Positions 37,643 through 46,552 of a DNA stretch of 64,000 nucleotides are shown here, piece by piece. A program made the translations under genes and the position numbers. The DNA comes from Virgibacillus sp. NKC19-16 (lineage in GTDB: Bacteria; Bacillota; Bacilli; Bacillales; Amphibacillaceae): the NCBI RefSeq assembly GCF_021560035.1, contig NZ_CP074373.1, forward strand, positions 3,592,001 to 3,656,000, read 5' to 3'. Position 1 is the stretch's first letter; every line of letters begins with the position of its first letter. The notes under the pieces are model-generated. The model was given only the letters and a program-made list of their open reading frames with translations. It ran no database searches and had not been told where the DNA came from.

Positions 37643-37959
37643 AATGAAACTTCATCCTCTTTATGTTTGTTTTGATAACACAGATGTTTTTCATATTAAC
37701 ATAATCATAAATTTATTCAAACTCATTTATGACAGATTTGTTTCCGAAAATAGAACAGAAGTAACACATAAGCTTAGCAATAAAAGATCCTACTAATTAT
37801 AATATCCTGTATTTACGCCAACTTTATTCAAATTATATAAAAATGGTCAGTCATATGTGGTGGTCGGGTGAATGCAAATGTGAAGCATTTGAGAGGGAAT
37901 ATTGAAATGATTTAACCTCGGGGTAATAATGATTCATGGAATGTAAAAAGCATGAAAAG

Positions 37960-37986
37960 AGCGCACCTAATAGCATTAGATGCGCT
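37960..37986. terminator. rlmN terminator
   Basis: AGCGCACCTAAT (37960-37971) pairs with ATTAGATGCGCT (37975-37986) and is bordered by T-runs on both sides. The AT-rich gap 37643-37950 upstream of the BCCT gene holds no other feature I can support. Confidence 0.8.
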
Positions 37987-37996
37987 TTTTTCCAGC

Positions 37997-39064
37997 CTAC
38001 ACAGCTTTTGTCTTTTTAATCTGCTTACTTCTCAGCTGGCCACATGCAGCGTCAATATCTGCTCCATTTTCCCAGCGTACCCCGGAATTAATCCCGTGTG
38101 CTTTGAGCGTTTCAAAGAAGGATTGAATCGCTGTGGATTCACTTCTTGCATATTGATCATGCTCGGATACAGCATTATATGGAATGAGATTCACGTAAGC
38201 TAAGTGGCGGTGATTATATAATAATTTTGCCAGTTGTTTCGCTTCTTCCTCATGATCGTTCACATCGCGCAGCATAATATACTCATATGTAATTCGCCGA
38301 TTTGTTTTTTCCAGATAATAATCAACAGCTTTCATGAGCTTTTCGATTGGAAACGCCTTGTTAATCTTCATAATCCGTGAACGAAGCTCGTTGTTTGGCG
38401 CATGGATTGAAATGGCTAAATTCACCTGGATACCTGTATCGGCAAATTCATATATTTTATGAGCAAGACCGCTTGTGGAGACGGTAATATGTCTTGCTCC
38501 AATATTTAAGCCTCGATCATCATTGACGACGTATAAGAAGTCCATCAGATTGTTAAAGTTATCAAATGGCTCACCAATTCCCATCACGACAATATGACTC
38601 ACGCGCTCGTCTTCACCTTGTTCGTCAAGATGCCTCTGAACATTCATGATCTGCTCAACAATCTCACCACCCGATAGATCACGATTTTTCTTCAAGAGTC
38701 CGCTCGCACAAAATGTACAGCCGATATTACAGCCAACTTGAGTGGTTAAACATACGGACAGGCCATAATTAAAGCGCATGAGTACCGTTTCGATTAAGTT
38801 GCCGTCCGCTAATTTTAGTAAAAATTTAATCGTGCCATCCTCGGATTCCTGCTTAATCTCTTCTTCAAGTGTGTGGAGGGAAAAGTTTTCCTCCAGTAGC
38901 TCGATTGTTTCGCTGTTTACATTTTTCATAGCCGCGAAGCTTGTGACCCGCTTCTTATAAAGCCAATTCCAGACCTGCTGCGCGCGGAATCGCTTTTGTC
39001 CATGCTCCAAAAGCCAATCCGTCAATTTATCATATGTCAGCCCATAAATAGATGTTTTACTCAT
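37997..39064 (-). CDS. rlmN: 23S rRNA/tRNA adenine-C2 methyltransferase RlmN
   Basis: This 355-residue radical SAM enzyme methylates C2 of A2503 in 23S rRNA and A37 in some tRNAs. The iron-sulfur cluster motif CNIGCTFC gives C112, C116 and C119; C341 near the end (DIDAACGQ) is the second catalytic cysteine. Motifs [11 protein letters not shown] and [17 protein letters not shown] are typical. Length is normal. The 3' end and terminator of this gene are repeated downstream at 35934-36068. Confidence 0.95.
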   Translation of the reverse strand: MSKTSIYGLTYDKLTDWLLEHGQKRFRAQQVWNWLYKKRVTSFAAMKNVNSETIELLEENFSLHTLEEEIKQESEDGTIKFLLKLADGNLIETVLMRFNYGLSVCLTTQVGCNIGCTFCASGLLKKNRDLSGGEIVEQIMNVQRHLDEQGEDERVSHIVVMGIGEPFDNFNNLMDFLYVVNDDRGLNIGARHITVSTSGLAHKIYEFADTGIQVNLAISIHAPNNELRSRIMKINKAFPIEKLMKAVDYYLEKTNRRITYEYIMLRDVNDHEEEAKQLAKLLYNHRHLAYVNLIPYNAVSEHDQYARSESTAIQSFFETLKAHGINSGVRWENGADIDAACGQLRSKQIKKTKAV

Positions 39065-39164
39065 TTTGTACCCTCATTTCGAAACATTGCTTATTACTAT
39101 CTTATATCATACTTGATGTGAGGCTTTGAGGCAAATGATGATAGGTTCTGTGGGGAGAGGTTTG

Positions 39165-39316
39165 ATGGTATATGGATGGGACGGTTCGACGTTACCATGT
39201 ACCAGAGAATGCTTCTCTGATACATGAGTGAGCTAGAACCACCCGAAGCTCCTACCTGAGAACGATTCGCCGATACATGAATGGGCTCAATCAGTATAAC
39301 CATGTACCAGAGAGTT
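39165..39316. repeat. Degenerate tandem repeat, unit about 52-53 nt
   Basis: GATACATGA recurs at 39219 and 39272 (53 nt apart), and ACCATGTACCAGAGA recurs at about 39194 and 39299 (105 nt, two units). The middle unit has the same plan with ACCTGAGAACGATTC in place of ACCAGAGAATGCTTC. An older partial unit (GGTATATGGATGGGA) precedes. It lies upstream of rlmN, in a gap with no intact gene. Confidence 0.65.
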
Positions 39317-39393
39317 GCGTCCCCACGTGCTCGCCCCCTTTTAGAATAATTCCTGTAACCCCTCCACCTAAACCGTCTCACACCGCTGTAAAG

Positions 39394-39802
39394 TCAAATA
39401 AGCACGTGGCGATTATAATCCCGACTATCCTGTTTCAAAACACTCACAAACGGCTGTGTGCGATCTACATAATTCCACATGCTACGAGGGATATGACGCT
39501 CACAGACAAGGATAATTTCCGCCACTTGATTTTCTTCTTTAGCACCTTGAAGCTTTCTGATTTTCAAGATCCTTTAACTTACTAGGCTGCTGTGTCACTT
39601 GCCACCGCTCATGCTGAAGGCAGCTGAGTTTAGCTTCATTAGTATGCAGTGCTTTCTGGGCACGTTTGTGACGTTTTTTCTCGTTGAAGGTGTTCAATGG
39701 GGGTCTGGCTCGATCGTTTCGGTTTTTCCACTTCAATAAGTATTCCTTCTCTGTTAGTGCCTTATATAATAATATTTTACTTTCTATTGCCTGGGAAATC
39801 AT
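39394..39802 (-). pseudogene. Frameshifted coding remnant of unknown family
   Basis: Two frames read as one decayed protein. The first (39539-39802) is rich in Lys and Glu and looks like a coiled coil (KRHKRAQKALHTNEAKLS). Near 39566 a one-base shift lets the second frame continue to a stop at 39394 with RKLQGAKEENQVAEII and ERHIPRSMWNYVDRTQPF. Upstream of the first ATG an in-frame stop lies eight codons away. I do not recognise the family; a mobile-element protein is possible. It adjoins the 52-nt repeat. Confidence 0.4.
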
Positions 39803-39895
39803 CGCAAAACCTGCAACCCGAGCTTATAGTTGGACTAAACTTTACAAAAAAAGTATTATTTCTTATTAAGAAGAACTAAGGAGGAGTGAAGCAAT

Positions 39896-40915
39896 TTGAC
39901 AGAATCCACCAACGCAAAAACATTTAATAATATTCCACTGTCCGTTCTAGATCTTGCGCCTGTCGTTGAGGGGAGCAATCCAAGTGAATCCTTTAAAAAT
40001 AGCGTATACTTAGCCCAACACGTTGAAAAATTTGGCTTTCACCGCTATTGGTTAGCTGAGCATCATAATATGCCAGGTATTGCCAGTTCTGCAACATCGA
40101 TAATTATCGGCCATATTGCGGGCGCTACCAATCATATGCGCGTCGGTGCTGGCGGAATTATGCTGCCAAACCACGCAACACTTGTGATTGCAGAACAGTT
40201 CGGCACACTTGAGTCCATTTACCCTGGGCGTATTGACCTTGGCCTTGGGCGCGCGCCGGGGAGCGACCAGGCAACCGCATACGCATTGCGTTGTACATTG
40301 AATACAGGGCCAGAGGATTTTCCAATGCAGGTTAATGAATTACAGGATTACTTTTCAGATGAACCAGTGTCTCATGTGAAAGCTGTACCAGGGCAAGGGC
40401 TTGATATTCCGATTTGGCTGCTTGGATCAAGCGACTTTAGCGCAAGGCTTGCAGCACAGAAAGGATTATATTTTTCCTTTGCCAGTCACTTTGCACCTGC
40501 GTATACCATCCCAGCGCTGAAACTGTATCGTGATAATTTTCAGCCATCAGAAATATTGGAAAAACCATATGCGATGGTTGGTGTCAATGTGATCGCAGCT
40601 GATACGAATGAGAAAGCTGAATGGTTAGCAACAAGTCTAAAGCAGCAATTTTTAACGATGCAAAAAGGGCAACCGACGAAGCTATTACCTCCGATTGAAA
40701 ATATAGAAGAAATGTACTCACCAATGGAATTGTCAGCAATTGAGCAAAGCCTTGACCCACGTACAACTATCATAGGGGACGCGGAGACCGTTCGGCGCGG
40801 TCTTGAGAAGTTTCAAGAAGAAACACAAGCAGATGAAATCATCATCAATTCACAAATTTTTAATGTGGAAGACAGGAAGCGATCTTATGAGATTGTTGCT
40901 GGGTTGATGGATTAA
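39896..40915 (+). CDS. LLM-class flavin-dependent oxidoreductase
   Basis: This 339-residue TIM-barrel protein is a bacterial-luciferase-like monooxygenase of the MsnO8 group. Family marks are [14 protein letters not shown] at the start, [41 protein letters not shown] and [13 protein letters not shown]. The substrate is unknown; relatives use FMNH2 and oxygen. The start is TTG at 39896, with AAGGAGGAG about 11 nt upstream. It ends in a strong terminator and has no obvious partner. Confidence 0.87.
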   Translation: MTESTNAKTFNNIPLSVLDLAPVVEGSNPSESFKNSVYLAQHVEKFGFHRYWLAEHHNMPGIASSATSIIIGHIAGATNHMRVGAGGIMLPNHATLVIAEQFGTLESIYPGRIDLGLGRAPGSDQATAYALRCTLNTGPEDFPMQVNELQDYFSDEPVSHVKAVPGQGLDIPIWLLGSSDFSARLAAQKGLYFSFASHFAPAYTIPALKLYRDNFQPSEILEKPYAMVGVNVIAADTNEKAEWLATSLKQQFLTMQKGQPTKLLPPIENIEEMYSPMELSAIEQSLDPRTTIIGDAETVRRGLEKFQEETQADEIIINSQIFNVEDRKRSYEIVAGLMD

Positions 40916-40925
40916 ATTAGGAGGG

Positions 40926-40956
40926 AGCCGCGATTTGTTGAGAATCGCGGCTTTTT
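40926..40956 (+). terminator. Terminator of LLM oxidoreductase gene
   Basis: AGCCGCGATT (40926-40935) pairs perfectly with AATCGCGGCT (40943-40952), followed by five Ts. Confidence 0.88.
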
Positions 40957-40988
40957 AATTTGGGCTGGAGTATGTGCAATACCGAACA

Positions 40989-41026
40989 GTGCCTGTCACC
41001 ACCCGCATTTTGTCAGATTTTGTCGA
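40989..41026. repeat. Dispersed 3'-end repeat, copy 1
   Basis: GTGCCTGTCACCACCCG followed by ATTTTGTC twice. Related copies lie at 43331-43361, 56452-56490 and 63594-63632. This one lies about 60 nt beyond the P450 stop. Confidence 0.7.
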
Positions 41027-41039
41027 GCAGATCCTAACA

Positions 41040-41078
41040 CAAAAAATCCACGATTCCTGTTTAGATCGTGGATTTTTA
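41040..41078. terminator. P450 terminator
   Basis: AAATCCACGAT (41044-41054) pairs perfectly with ATCGTGGATTT (41065-41075), with A and T runs at either side, so it can work in both directions. Confidence 0.85.
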
Positions 41079-41087
41079 GCATTTATT

Positions 41088-42344
41088 TTATTTTCTTCTT
41101 ACATGTTGTACCACAAAGCGACTTTTTGGAATGGTTGGCATTCGTACCATACTGTAGCTTAAATCCTGTGGTGGTACTTCATACGTGATGCGCTGGGTCA
41201 AGAATTCCAGACTTGTTTTCATTGCTTCGATAGTGATCCATTCCCCGGCGCAGCGGTGTCCAATATCATACTCACCGCCGCCTTGTGGGATAAAATCAAA
41301 CGGACTTCCTTCCCAATCCTTAAACCGCTCCGGCAGGAATGTATTCGGATCTTTCCACAAATCCGGGCTGTGATTTGTACCATAAATATCAAGTAACACG
41401 AGTGTTCCCTGCTTAAATTTATACCCTTTCCAGGTAAAGTTTTTTCGCACCCTAGCTCCGGTAAACGGGCCAAACGGGTAAAAACGCCGGATTTCCTGTA
41501 CAAACATTTGACTGTATTCCCCGTCATCTGTCACAAGTTTCTCACGTGTCTCAGGATAATGATGTAATGCTAAAGCTCCAAACGTAATGTACCTAGCAAT
41601 AGCAACAATCGGGCGTAGTATATTTATCAGCTCTACTGCTGCTGTTTTCAGGTCCAATAAATTGCCGTTTAAATCACGGTGCCAGCTCATAGCATATAAA
41701 GCTGTGTCTTCCAGTGCTTCCAACTCGCCCGTGCGAACCTGCTCAATAATATATTCAATCCATTTTTCCGTTCGATTGCGTGCGGTTCTTCCTTTCCAAT
41801 GTCTCGGTCCTGCAGCTCCAAAAGCGTCTATCATCGCTGCGAGATCTCCTGACCGTAGCTCTAATTCCTTTGCCCATAATGGAACCCCAGTCCACCCGCA
41901 TGCTATCCTGCACATCATTTTCTCAGTCTCTTGGAAAAGTTCAACACGCTTCATTTTTTCCCAGTTTTCGGTGGCGAGTTCCCAGTGCCGGGCAGTGAGG
42001 GAATTTAGTACTTTCAGGCGCTCCGATGTCATCAGCGACATGAACAGTTTCTTTCGATGCCGGTGAGCCTTCCCGTCCATGCCTTGCACCCCGCCTACGC
42101 CAAACAGGGACTCTTTGATTCGCTTTGGTGCCGCTCCCTTTCGCTGGAACAATTCATTATCATAAAATAGCTCAGCCGCTTCTTCGCCACTTATACAAAT
42201 TGCCTTCTGACCAAGCAATCTCGTTTGAAAGATAGTTGAATCAAAGCGACGTAACCTGTTTGGAATATACAGAAAGCCTTCCGTCATTAATTTAATACTA
42301 TTATCAAGACCTTTTTCTTTCGGGATTTGATTCGTTGATGACAT
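41088..42344 (-). CDS. cypC: CYP152 fatty-acid peroxygenase (cytochrome P450)
   Basis: This 418-residue P450 belongs to CYP152, enzymes that use hydrogen peroxide to hydroxylate fatty acids at the alpha or beta carbon. The haem cysteine is C365 in GHRCAGE. The I-helix has R244-P245 (NILRPIVAI) in place of the usual acid-alcohol pair; that arginine binds the substrate carboxylate and is diagnostic of CYP152 (R242 in B. subtilis YbdT). No redox partner is needed, and none is nearby. AAGGAG lies 11 nt before the ATG. Confidence 0.93.
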   Translation of the reverse strand: MSSTNQIPKEKGLDNSIKLMTEGFLYIPNRLRRFDSTIFQTRLLGQKAICISGEEAAELFYDNELFQRKGAAPKRIKESLFGVGGVQGMDGKAHRHRKKLFMSLMTSERLKVLNSLTARHWELATENWEKMKRVELFQETEKMMCRIACGWTGVPLWAKELELRSGDLAAMIDAFGAAGPRHWKGRTARNRTEKWIEYIIEQVRTGELEALEDTALYAMSWHRDLNGNLLDLKTAAVELINILRPIVAIARYITFGALALHHYPETREKLVTDDGEYSQMFVQEIRRFYPFGPFTGARVRKNFTWKGYKFKQGTLVLLDIYGTNHSPDLWKDPNTFLPERFKDWEGSPFDFIPQGGGEYDIGHRCAGEWITIEAMKTSLEFLTQRITYEVPPQDLSYSMVRMPTIPKSRFVVQHVRRK

Positions 42345-42470
42345 GTGATCACTATCTCCTTTTTTAATTAAGCTTTCCCATCAGATGGGCTTACCAAACA
42401 AGTGATAATAGTATGTGGTGAAAAATTAATGACATTCGGACGCTCGCTACCACGAACTTCATCTGAAAAC

Positions 42471-42504
42471 AAAAAGCCGACCAGAATTACCTCTGATCAG
42501 CTTT
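42471..42504 (-). terminator. wrbA terminator
   Basis: AAAAAGCCGACCAGA pairs with TCTGATCAGCTTTT with wobble pairs, and Ts follow on the minus strand, 11 nt after the stop. Confidence 0.7.
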
Positions 42505-42514
42505 TCGGAAAAAA

Positions 42515-43177
42515 TTAATTGCCAGCTTTCACGCGCGCTGCGATATCCACTGTACGTTTTGCTTGATGTTTTGCGGCACCTTCAACATCATCCACCATAT
42601 TACCTTCACCGTCTATCGCTGTGCTGACACCATAAGGGTTACCGCCAGCCGCAAACAAGCTTGAGTCGGAATATCCAGGTGGCACGATAATAGCACCCCA
42701 GTGCATAAGTGATGTATACAGTGACAAAATACTTGCTTCTTGGCCACCGTGTGCGTTCCCTGCCGATGACATAGCGCTCACCACTTTGTTTACTGTTTTA
42801 CCAGATCCCCACAAACCACCTTGCATATCAAGGAATTGTTTCATTTGTGATGGGATACCACCGAAACGCGTAGACATACTAAAGATAATAGCGTCTGCCC
42901 ATTCAATATCATCTGAAGATGCTTCCGGGACATCTTTTGTTGCTTCTACATGTTCTTTCCATGCCGGATTTGACTCGATAGCTGCTTCTGGAGCAAGTTC
43001 AGCGGCTTTTACGATTCTAACCTCTGCGCCATTTTCCTTCGCACTTTCTTCCGCCCACTTTGCTAATTGATAGTTCGTTCCTGTTTGACTGTAATAAACG
43101 ATTGCTAATTTTACATTTTCCATTTTCTCAGTCTCCTCTGTAGATGATTTTCCAAATAATTTATCTAAAAATCCCAT
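42515..43177 (-). CDS. wrbA: WrbA-type NAD(P)H:quinone oxidoreductase
   Basis: This 220-residue flavodoxin-like enzyme reduces quinones by two electrons. The FMN loop YYSQTGTNYQLA lies near residues 28-39, STRFGGIPSQMKQFLD near 103 and the histidine region AMSSAGNAHGGQEAS near 135. An extra N-terminal segment MGFLDKLFGKS could form an amphipathic helix and precedes the usual WrbA start MENVKLAIVYYS (codon 19, which also has a good ribosome site), so two forms are possible. The promoter overlaps an inverted repeat. Confidence 0.9.
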   Translation of the reverse strand: MGFLDKLFGKSSTEETEKMENVKLAIVYYSQTGTNYQLAKWAEESAKENGAEVRIVKAAELAPEAAIESNPAWKEHVEATKDVPEASSDDIEWADAIIFSMSTRFGGIPSQMKQFLDMQGGLWGSGKTVNKVVSAMSSAGNAHGGQEASILSLYTSLMHWGAIIVPPGYSDSSLFAAGGNPYGVSTAIDGEGNMVDDVEGAAKHQAKRTVDIAARVKAGN

Positions 43178-43250
43178 ATGATTAATTTCCCCTTACTATG
43201 TGAAATTTATTAAATGACACTCCTTTATCAAAATAGAGCTTAACTTCTGT

Positions 43251-43280
43251 TTTATAACTTAATTACTTTATGTAAGTAAT
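43251..43280 (-). promoter_or_regulatory. wrbA promoter with inverted-repeat operator
   Basis: A -35 TTACTT (43274-43279) and -10 TATAAA (43251-43256) are 17 nt apart on the minus strand. The -35 lies inside a perfect 7-bp inverted repeat ATTACTT-5-AAGTAAT (43262-43280), of the kind bound by DUF24/HxlR-type quinone sensors such as YodB. Confidence 0.6.
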
Positions 43281-43330
43281 ATATCAGAGGAATACACTTG
43301 TGTCAAGTAACCTGCTAACTAAAAGTAACA

Positions 43331-43361
43331 AAGTGCCTGGCACCACCCGAATTTTGTCGAA
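43331..43361. repeat. Dispersed 3'-end repeat, copy 2
   Basis: AAGTGCCTGGCACCACCCG then ATTTTGTCGAA begins 7 nt after the stop of the multidrug-export gene on the minus strand. It has only one ATTTTGTC unit. Confidence 0.7.
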
Positions 43362-43367
43362 TTATAT

Positions 43368-43808
43368 TTATAAAAAAATATCCAACCCCAGTATTGTGCC
43401 GATCCCTAAGACAAGTGTCCATATCCCCAGGCTGATTGTAAGCCATATTGTAGCGCTTGTTTTCTGTGCGCCTAATGTCATGGCTATAAGTGCTGCCAGA
43501 TGGATGCCGGTTACGATTGGCCCTAGTAACGCGAGTCCGGGAAGGCCATATTTATTCCATATCCTTCTTCCACGATCATTGCGATTTGAAGATTCTTTCC
43601 CCTTTTTCTCCCGCCGTTTTGCATACCATTCCATTATCTTATCAGCCCCGAAGACAACCGGAAGAACAGTAATAACATTTCCCACAAACGCAAGCAGCAT
43701 GACCCAAAATGGCGACAAGCCTCTAACAATACCCAATGGGATAACCACTGCGATTTCAAACCATGGAATAGCCGCCGCAATAAACACCAATACATATTCG
43801 AAAAGCAT
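43368..43808 (-). CDS. Small multidrug-export family membrane protein
   Basis: This 146-residue protein has four membrane helices and belongs to the COG2426/Sm_multidrug_ex family (AAIPWFEIAVVIPLGIVRGLSPFWV near the start, GPIVTGIHLAALIAMTLGA in the middle). The two re-entrant-like GxxP segments recall DedA/VTT-type proteins. The family name comes from early annotation; a transport role is not proven. It is a single gene between wrbA and the mrp operon. Confidence 0.75.
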   Translation of the reverse strand: MLFEYVLVFIAAAIPWFEIAVVIPLGIVRGLSPFWVMLLAFVGNVITVLPVVFGADKIMEWYAKRREKKGKESSNRNDRGRRIWNKYGLPGLALLGPIVTGIHLAALIAMTLGAQKTSATIWLTISLGIWTLVLGIGTILGLDIFL

Positions 43809-43884
43809 ACCTTCCCCTCCTCAAACGTAAAATCGCCCTCCCATTATACCCGGTCTTCTGAAACCCTGTGAATTAAAAAGCCAT

Positions 43885-43922
43885 TAAAAAAGGAAGCAAC
43901 CATCCCAATAGTTACTCCTTTT
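43885..43922 (-). terminator. mrp operon terminator
   Basis: AAAAAAGGAAGCAAC pairs with GTTACTCCTTTTT around a 9-nt loop and overlaps the last codons of mrpG; Ts follow on the minus strand. Confidence 0.7.
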
Positions 43923-44307
43923 TATCCTCTTCATGTTCACCTGTACCCTCTTCTTCATATGCCCGTATCGCGTCCCCTAACTCATCCTCGACTGTTAAAT
44001 CTGACGTCTTCACGTTAGCTCGGTATGCTGCCCGGCTAATAAGATGTCCTGCTACAGGCGCCGTTAAGAACACAAATACAATTCCTAAAAGTAGACGTAC
44101 ACTAGCAAACGATTGGCTCCCCCAAAAGAAGATAAACGCTCCTGTAAGTGTTAGCAGTACGGCTAACGTGGAACTTTTTGTACCAGAATGGGAGCGTGTA
44201 TATACATCCGGCAAGCGAACAATTCCAATTGCACTAATGACAGCCATAATACTGCCAATTAAAATTAGAAATACGCCAATAAACTCAACTATCTCGCTTA
44301 CGTTCAA
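43912..44307 (-). CDS. mrpG: Mrp Na+/H+ antiporter subunit G
   Basis: MrpG is a small three-helix subunit of the multi-subunit Na+/H+ antiporter. Typical marks are IGIVRLPDVYTRSHSGTKSSTLAV and FVFLTAPVAGHLISRAAYR. The C-terminus is acidic (EEEGTGEHEEDKKE). I chose TTG at 44307, with AGAGGGGTG 6 nt upstream, giving 131 residues; this overlaps mrpF by 23 nt. The ATG at 44343 would add 12 residues unlike the family. Confidence 0.9.
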   Translation of the reverse strand: MNVSEIVEFIGVFLILIGSIMAVISAIGIVRLPDVYTRSHSGTKSSTLAVLLTLTGAFIFFWGSQSFASVRLLLGIVFVFLTAPVAGHLISRAAYRANVKTSDLTVEDELGDAIRAYEEEGTGEHEEDKKE

Positions 44308-44569
44308 TGATAACACCCCTCTCAATGTATTTCGAGAAGGCAATCGTACTTACAAATGCTAGAATTGCCAGTATTAGTATAACTTCAAGAAACGATCTTG
44401 TCCCAAGCAAAACAGATATAATAGCTATCCCTGATACGAGATTAACCCCTATCATATCAAGAGCTACTACACGATCCGGCAAACTTGGGCCGATGACAAT
44501 GCGGATAAGGGCAATCGCAATTGATACACCGAACAGCGTGAGTGCAGTAAGGAGCATAGTTTCTATCAT
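44285..44569 (-). CDS. mrpF: Mrp Na+/H+ antiporter subunit F
   Basis: MrpF is a 94-residue three-helix subunit. The conserved segment IRIVIGPSLPDRVVALDMIGVNLVSGIAI is intact. The gene starts within the mrpE stop (one-base overlap) and overlaps mrpG, so translation of the three is coupled. In Bacillus MrpF has also been linked to bile-salt (cholate) efflux; here its role as antiporter subunit is the safe call. Confidence 0.92.
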   Translation of the reverse strand: MIETMLLTALTLFGVSIAIALIRIVIGPSLPDRVVALDMIGVNLVSGIAIISVLLGTRSFLEVILILAILAFVSTIAFSKYIERGVIIERKRDS

Positions 44570-45051
44570 CAGCGAGTCACCTCCATGATTGCTTTTTCAA
44601 ATTTATACAGGGATCGTATTAAATTACCCATCGATTGTTCAACATCCATCGCATGAATGTAGTATGCATCCCCTTCAGGCGTTACCTCAAGCACCACAGA
44701 CCCAGGAGTTAATGTCAAAAGCAGGGCGAGTGCAGTAATTTCCCATTCCCCTCTCAGCTCTGTTTCATATTTAAAGATTCCCGGTCTAATCTTTAGTTTT
44801 GGACTTAATATCTGCTTAATGATATGGTAACTCGACTGCAGTAATTCCCAATTAAAAATAAGTAGCAATTTAATTACTGCAAAGAATCGCATCAAGTAAA
44901 ATCGTTCCCCAAAAAGACGATGCATTAAAAACACAATGGCAGCACCCACAAGATAACCGGCCAAAAACGTGGAGAAACGTAACTCGCTTTCATCATTCAA
45001 AAGCATCCACAGGAGAGCAATACATAAATTTAATAAAAACTGGGCAGGCAT
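44569..45051 (-). CDS. mrpE: Mrp Na+/H+ antiporter subunit E
   Basis: MrpE is a 160-residue subunit with two N-terminal helices and a cytoplasmic domain (TPGSVVLEVTPEGDAYYIHAM near residue 113). I chose the ATG at 45051 because AGAGGTG is 7 nt upstream; the ATG at 45057 is too close to that site. It lies 22 nt after mrpD and overlaps mrpF by one base. Confidence 0.92.
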   Translation of the reverse strand: MPAQFLLNLCIALLWMLLNDESELRFSTFLAGYLVGAAIVFLMHRLFGERFYLMRFFAVIKLLLIFNWELLQSSYHIIKQILSPKLKIRPGIFKYETELRGEWEITALALLLTLTPGSVVLEVTPEGDAYYIHAMDVEQSMGNLIRSLYKFEKAIMEVTR

Positions 45052-45073
45052 CCACATTCACCTCTTTTCACAT

Positions 45074-46552
45074 TTAGTCATTCAAAACGGCATCTATATA
45101 TATATCAGGGTTTAGCAGTGTATTTGCTGCATCCTGTACATAAACTGAAATTGTTTCTGCTCCGAGTCCAAGTCCGATCGTAGCTACGGTGAGAAGAACG
45201 CATGGGATTAACCAGCCTTTTTTTAACGGTTCTTCATCTTCTTCACTAATGATCGTCTCACCCCAAAAGCTAATCAGGAATACACGCAGCAATGAATATA
45301 ATACGAATAGACTTGAGATAAACACAAGTGCCAGCAGGATGTAAGATCCTACTTCCACTGTCCCTTGTCCAATCAATAGCTTACCAATAAAGCCGCTTAG
45401 CGGTGGAACCCCGGCAAGTGAAAGCATCGCGATAAAGAACATCCAGCCAAGCATTGGATAATTTTTAATGAGCCCGCTCATATAATCGATTCTTATATAA
45501 CCGGTTAAGGAAATCATCGTACCTGCAAGTAGAAATAATAATGCCTTTACAACCATATCGTGGACGAGATAATAAATAGATCCTTCAATTGCTTCCGGCG
45601 TCGCCACTGCAAGCCCTACTAGGATAAACCCGACAGCAATGACTACATTATACGAAACAATCTGCCTGACATCTTTATACGCAATTGCACCGATACTTCC
45701 TCCAATTAAGGTTAGCCCTGCCAAAACACCAATGATCGTATGCGTAATGGAAGGTTCATGATAAAAGATAAGCGTGAACATACGAAACATCGCGTATATT
45801 CCAACCTTAGTTAACAATGCACCAAACAGGGCAGCAACAGCGGTAGGCGGCGCACTATAGGACCCTGGGAGCCAATAATAAAGGAGGAGTCCTGCTTTTA
45901 AACTGAAAACAGTTAGAAAAATAATACTAATTACTGTCAGCAAAGGCGTTTGTCCTGATTCAGCAATCCGACTTGATAAATGTGCAAAATTAAGTGTACC
46001 CATCGTGCCGTATAAATAAGCAATCGAAATAAGGAAGATCCAGGAAGACACCACATTAATGGCGACATACTTGATAGACTCCCGTAATTGAACTTCCCTT
46101 CCACCTAGTGTAATAAGCACATAAGAAGCTAGCAGCATTACTTCAAAAGCAACATAAAGATTGAACAGATCCCCTGTTAGAAAAGAACCGTTCACACCTG
46201 CTACTAGAAAATTCACAAACGAATAGAAGAACATATTTTCATAAGATTTCCCGATAGAAGAAAAAGCATACAGCAAACAGATAGAAGCTACGATACTTGT
46301 TGTCAGAACAAGAAGTACAGAAAAGGAATCCGCTACAAACATAATGCCAAATGGCGGTTCCCATCCTCCAATATCAAGCCTTAGTGGCCCTTGTTCTTGA
46401 ATTTGATTTAAAAGAATGATACCTATAATCGCATTAACGATCATGACACTGAAACTGATCCATCGCTGCAACCGGACATATGGACGCAAAAAAATCAGTA
46501 TAATCCCTGCCAACACAGGAAGTACCATTGGCAATACAAGAAGGTTATTCAT
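45074..46552 (-). CDS. mrpD: Mrp Na+/H+ antiporter subunit D
   Basis: MrpD is a 492-residue, 14-helix subunit related to the proton-pumping NuoM/NuoN subunits of complex I. Signature stretches are YVAFEVMLLASYVLITLGG and YYWLPGSYSAPPTAVAALFG, and LAGVPPLSGFIGK. With MrpA it forms the ion paths of the antiporter. Its start overlaps the mrpC end by 8 nt. Confidence 0.94.
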   Translation of the reverse strand: MNNLLVLPMVLPVLAGIILIFLRPYVRLQRWISFSVMIVNAIIGIILLNQIQEQGPLRLDIGGWEPPFGIMFVADSFSVLLVLTTSIVASICLLYAFSSIGKSYENMFFYSFVNFLVAGVNGSFLTGDLFNLYVAFEVMLLASYVLITLGGREVQLRESIKYVAINVVSSWIFLISIAYLYGTMGTLNFAHLSSRIAESGQTPLLTVISIIFLTVFSLKAGLLLYYWLPGSYSAPPTAVAALFGALLTKVGIYAMFRMFTLIFYHEPSITHTIIGVLAGLTLIGGSIGAIAYKDVRQIVSYNVVIAVGFILVGLAVATPEAIEGSIYYLVHDMVVKALLFLLAGTMISLTGYIRIDYMSGLIKNYPMLGWMFFIAMLSLAGVPPLSGFIGKLLIGQGTVEVGSYILLALVFISSLFVLYSLLRVFLISFWGETIISEEDEEPLKKGWLIPCVLLTVATIGLGLGAETISVYVQDAANTLLNPDIYIDAVLND

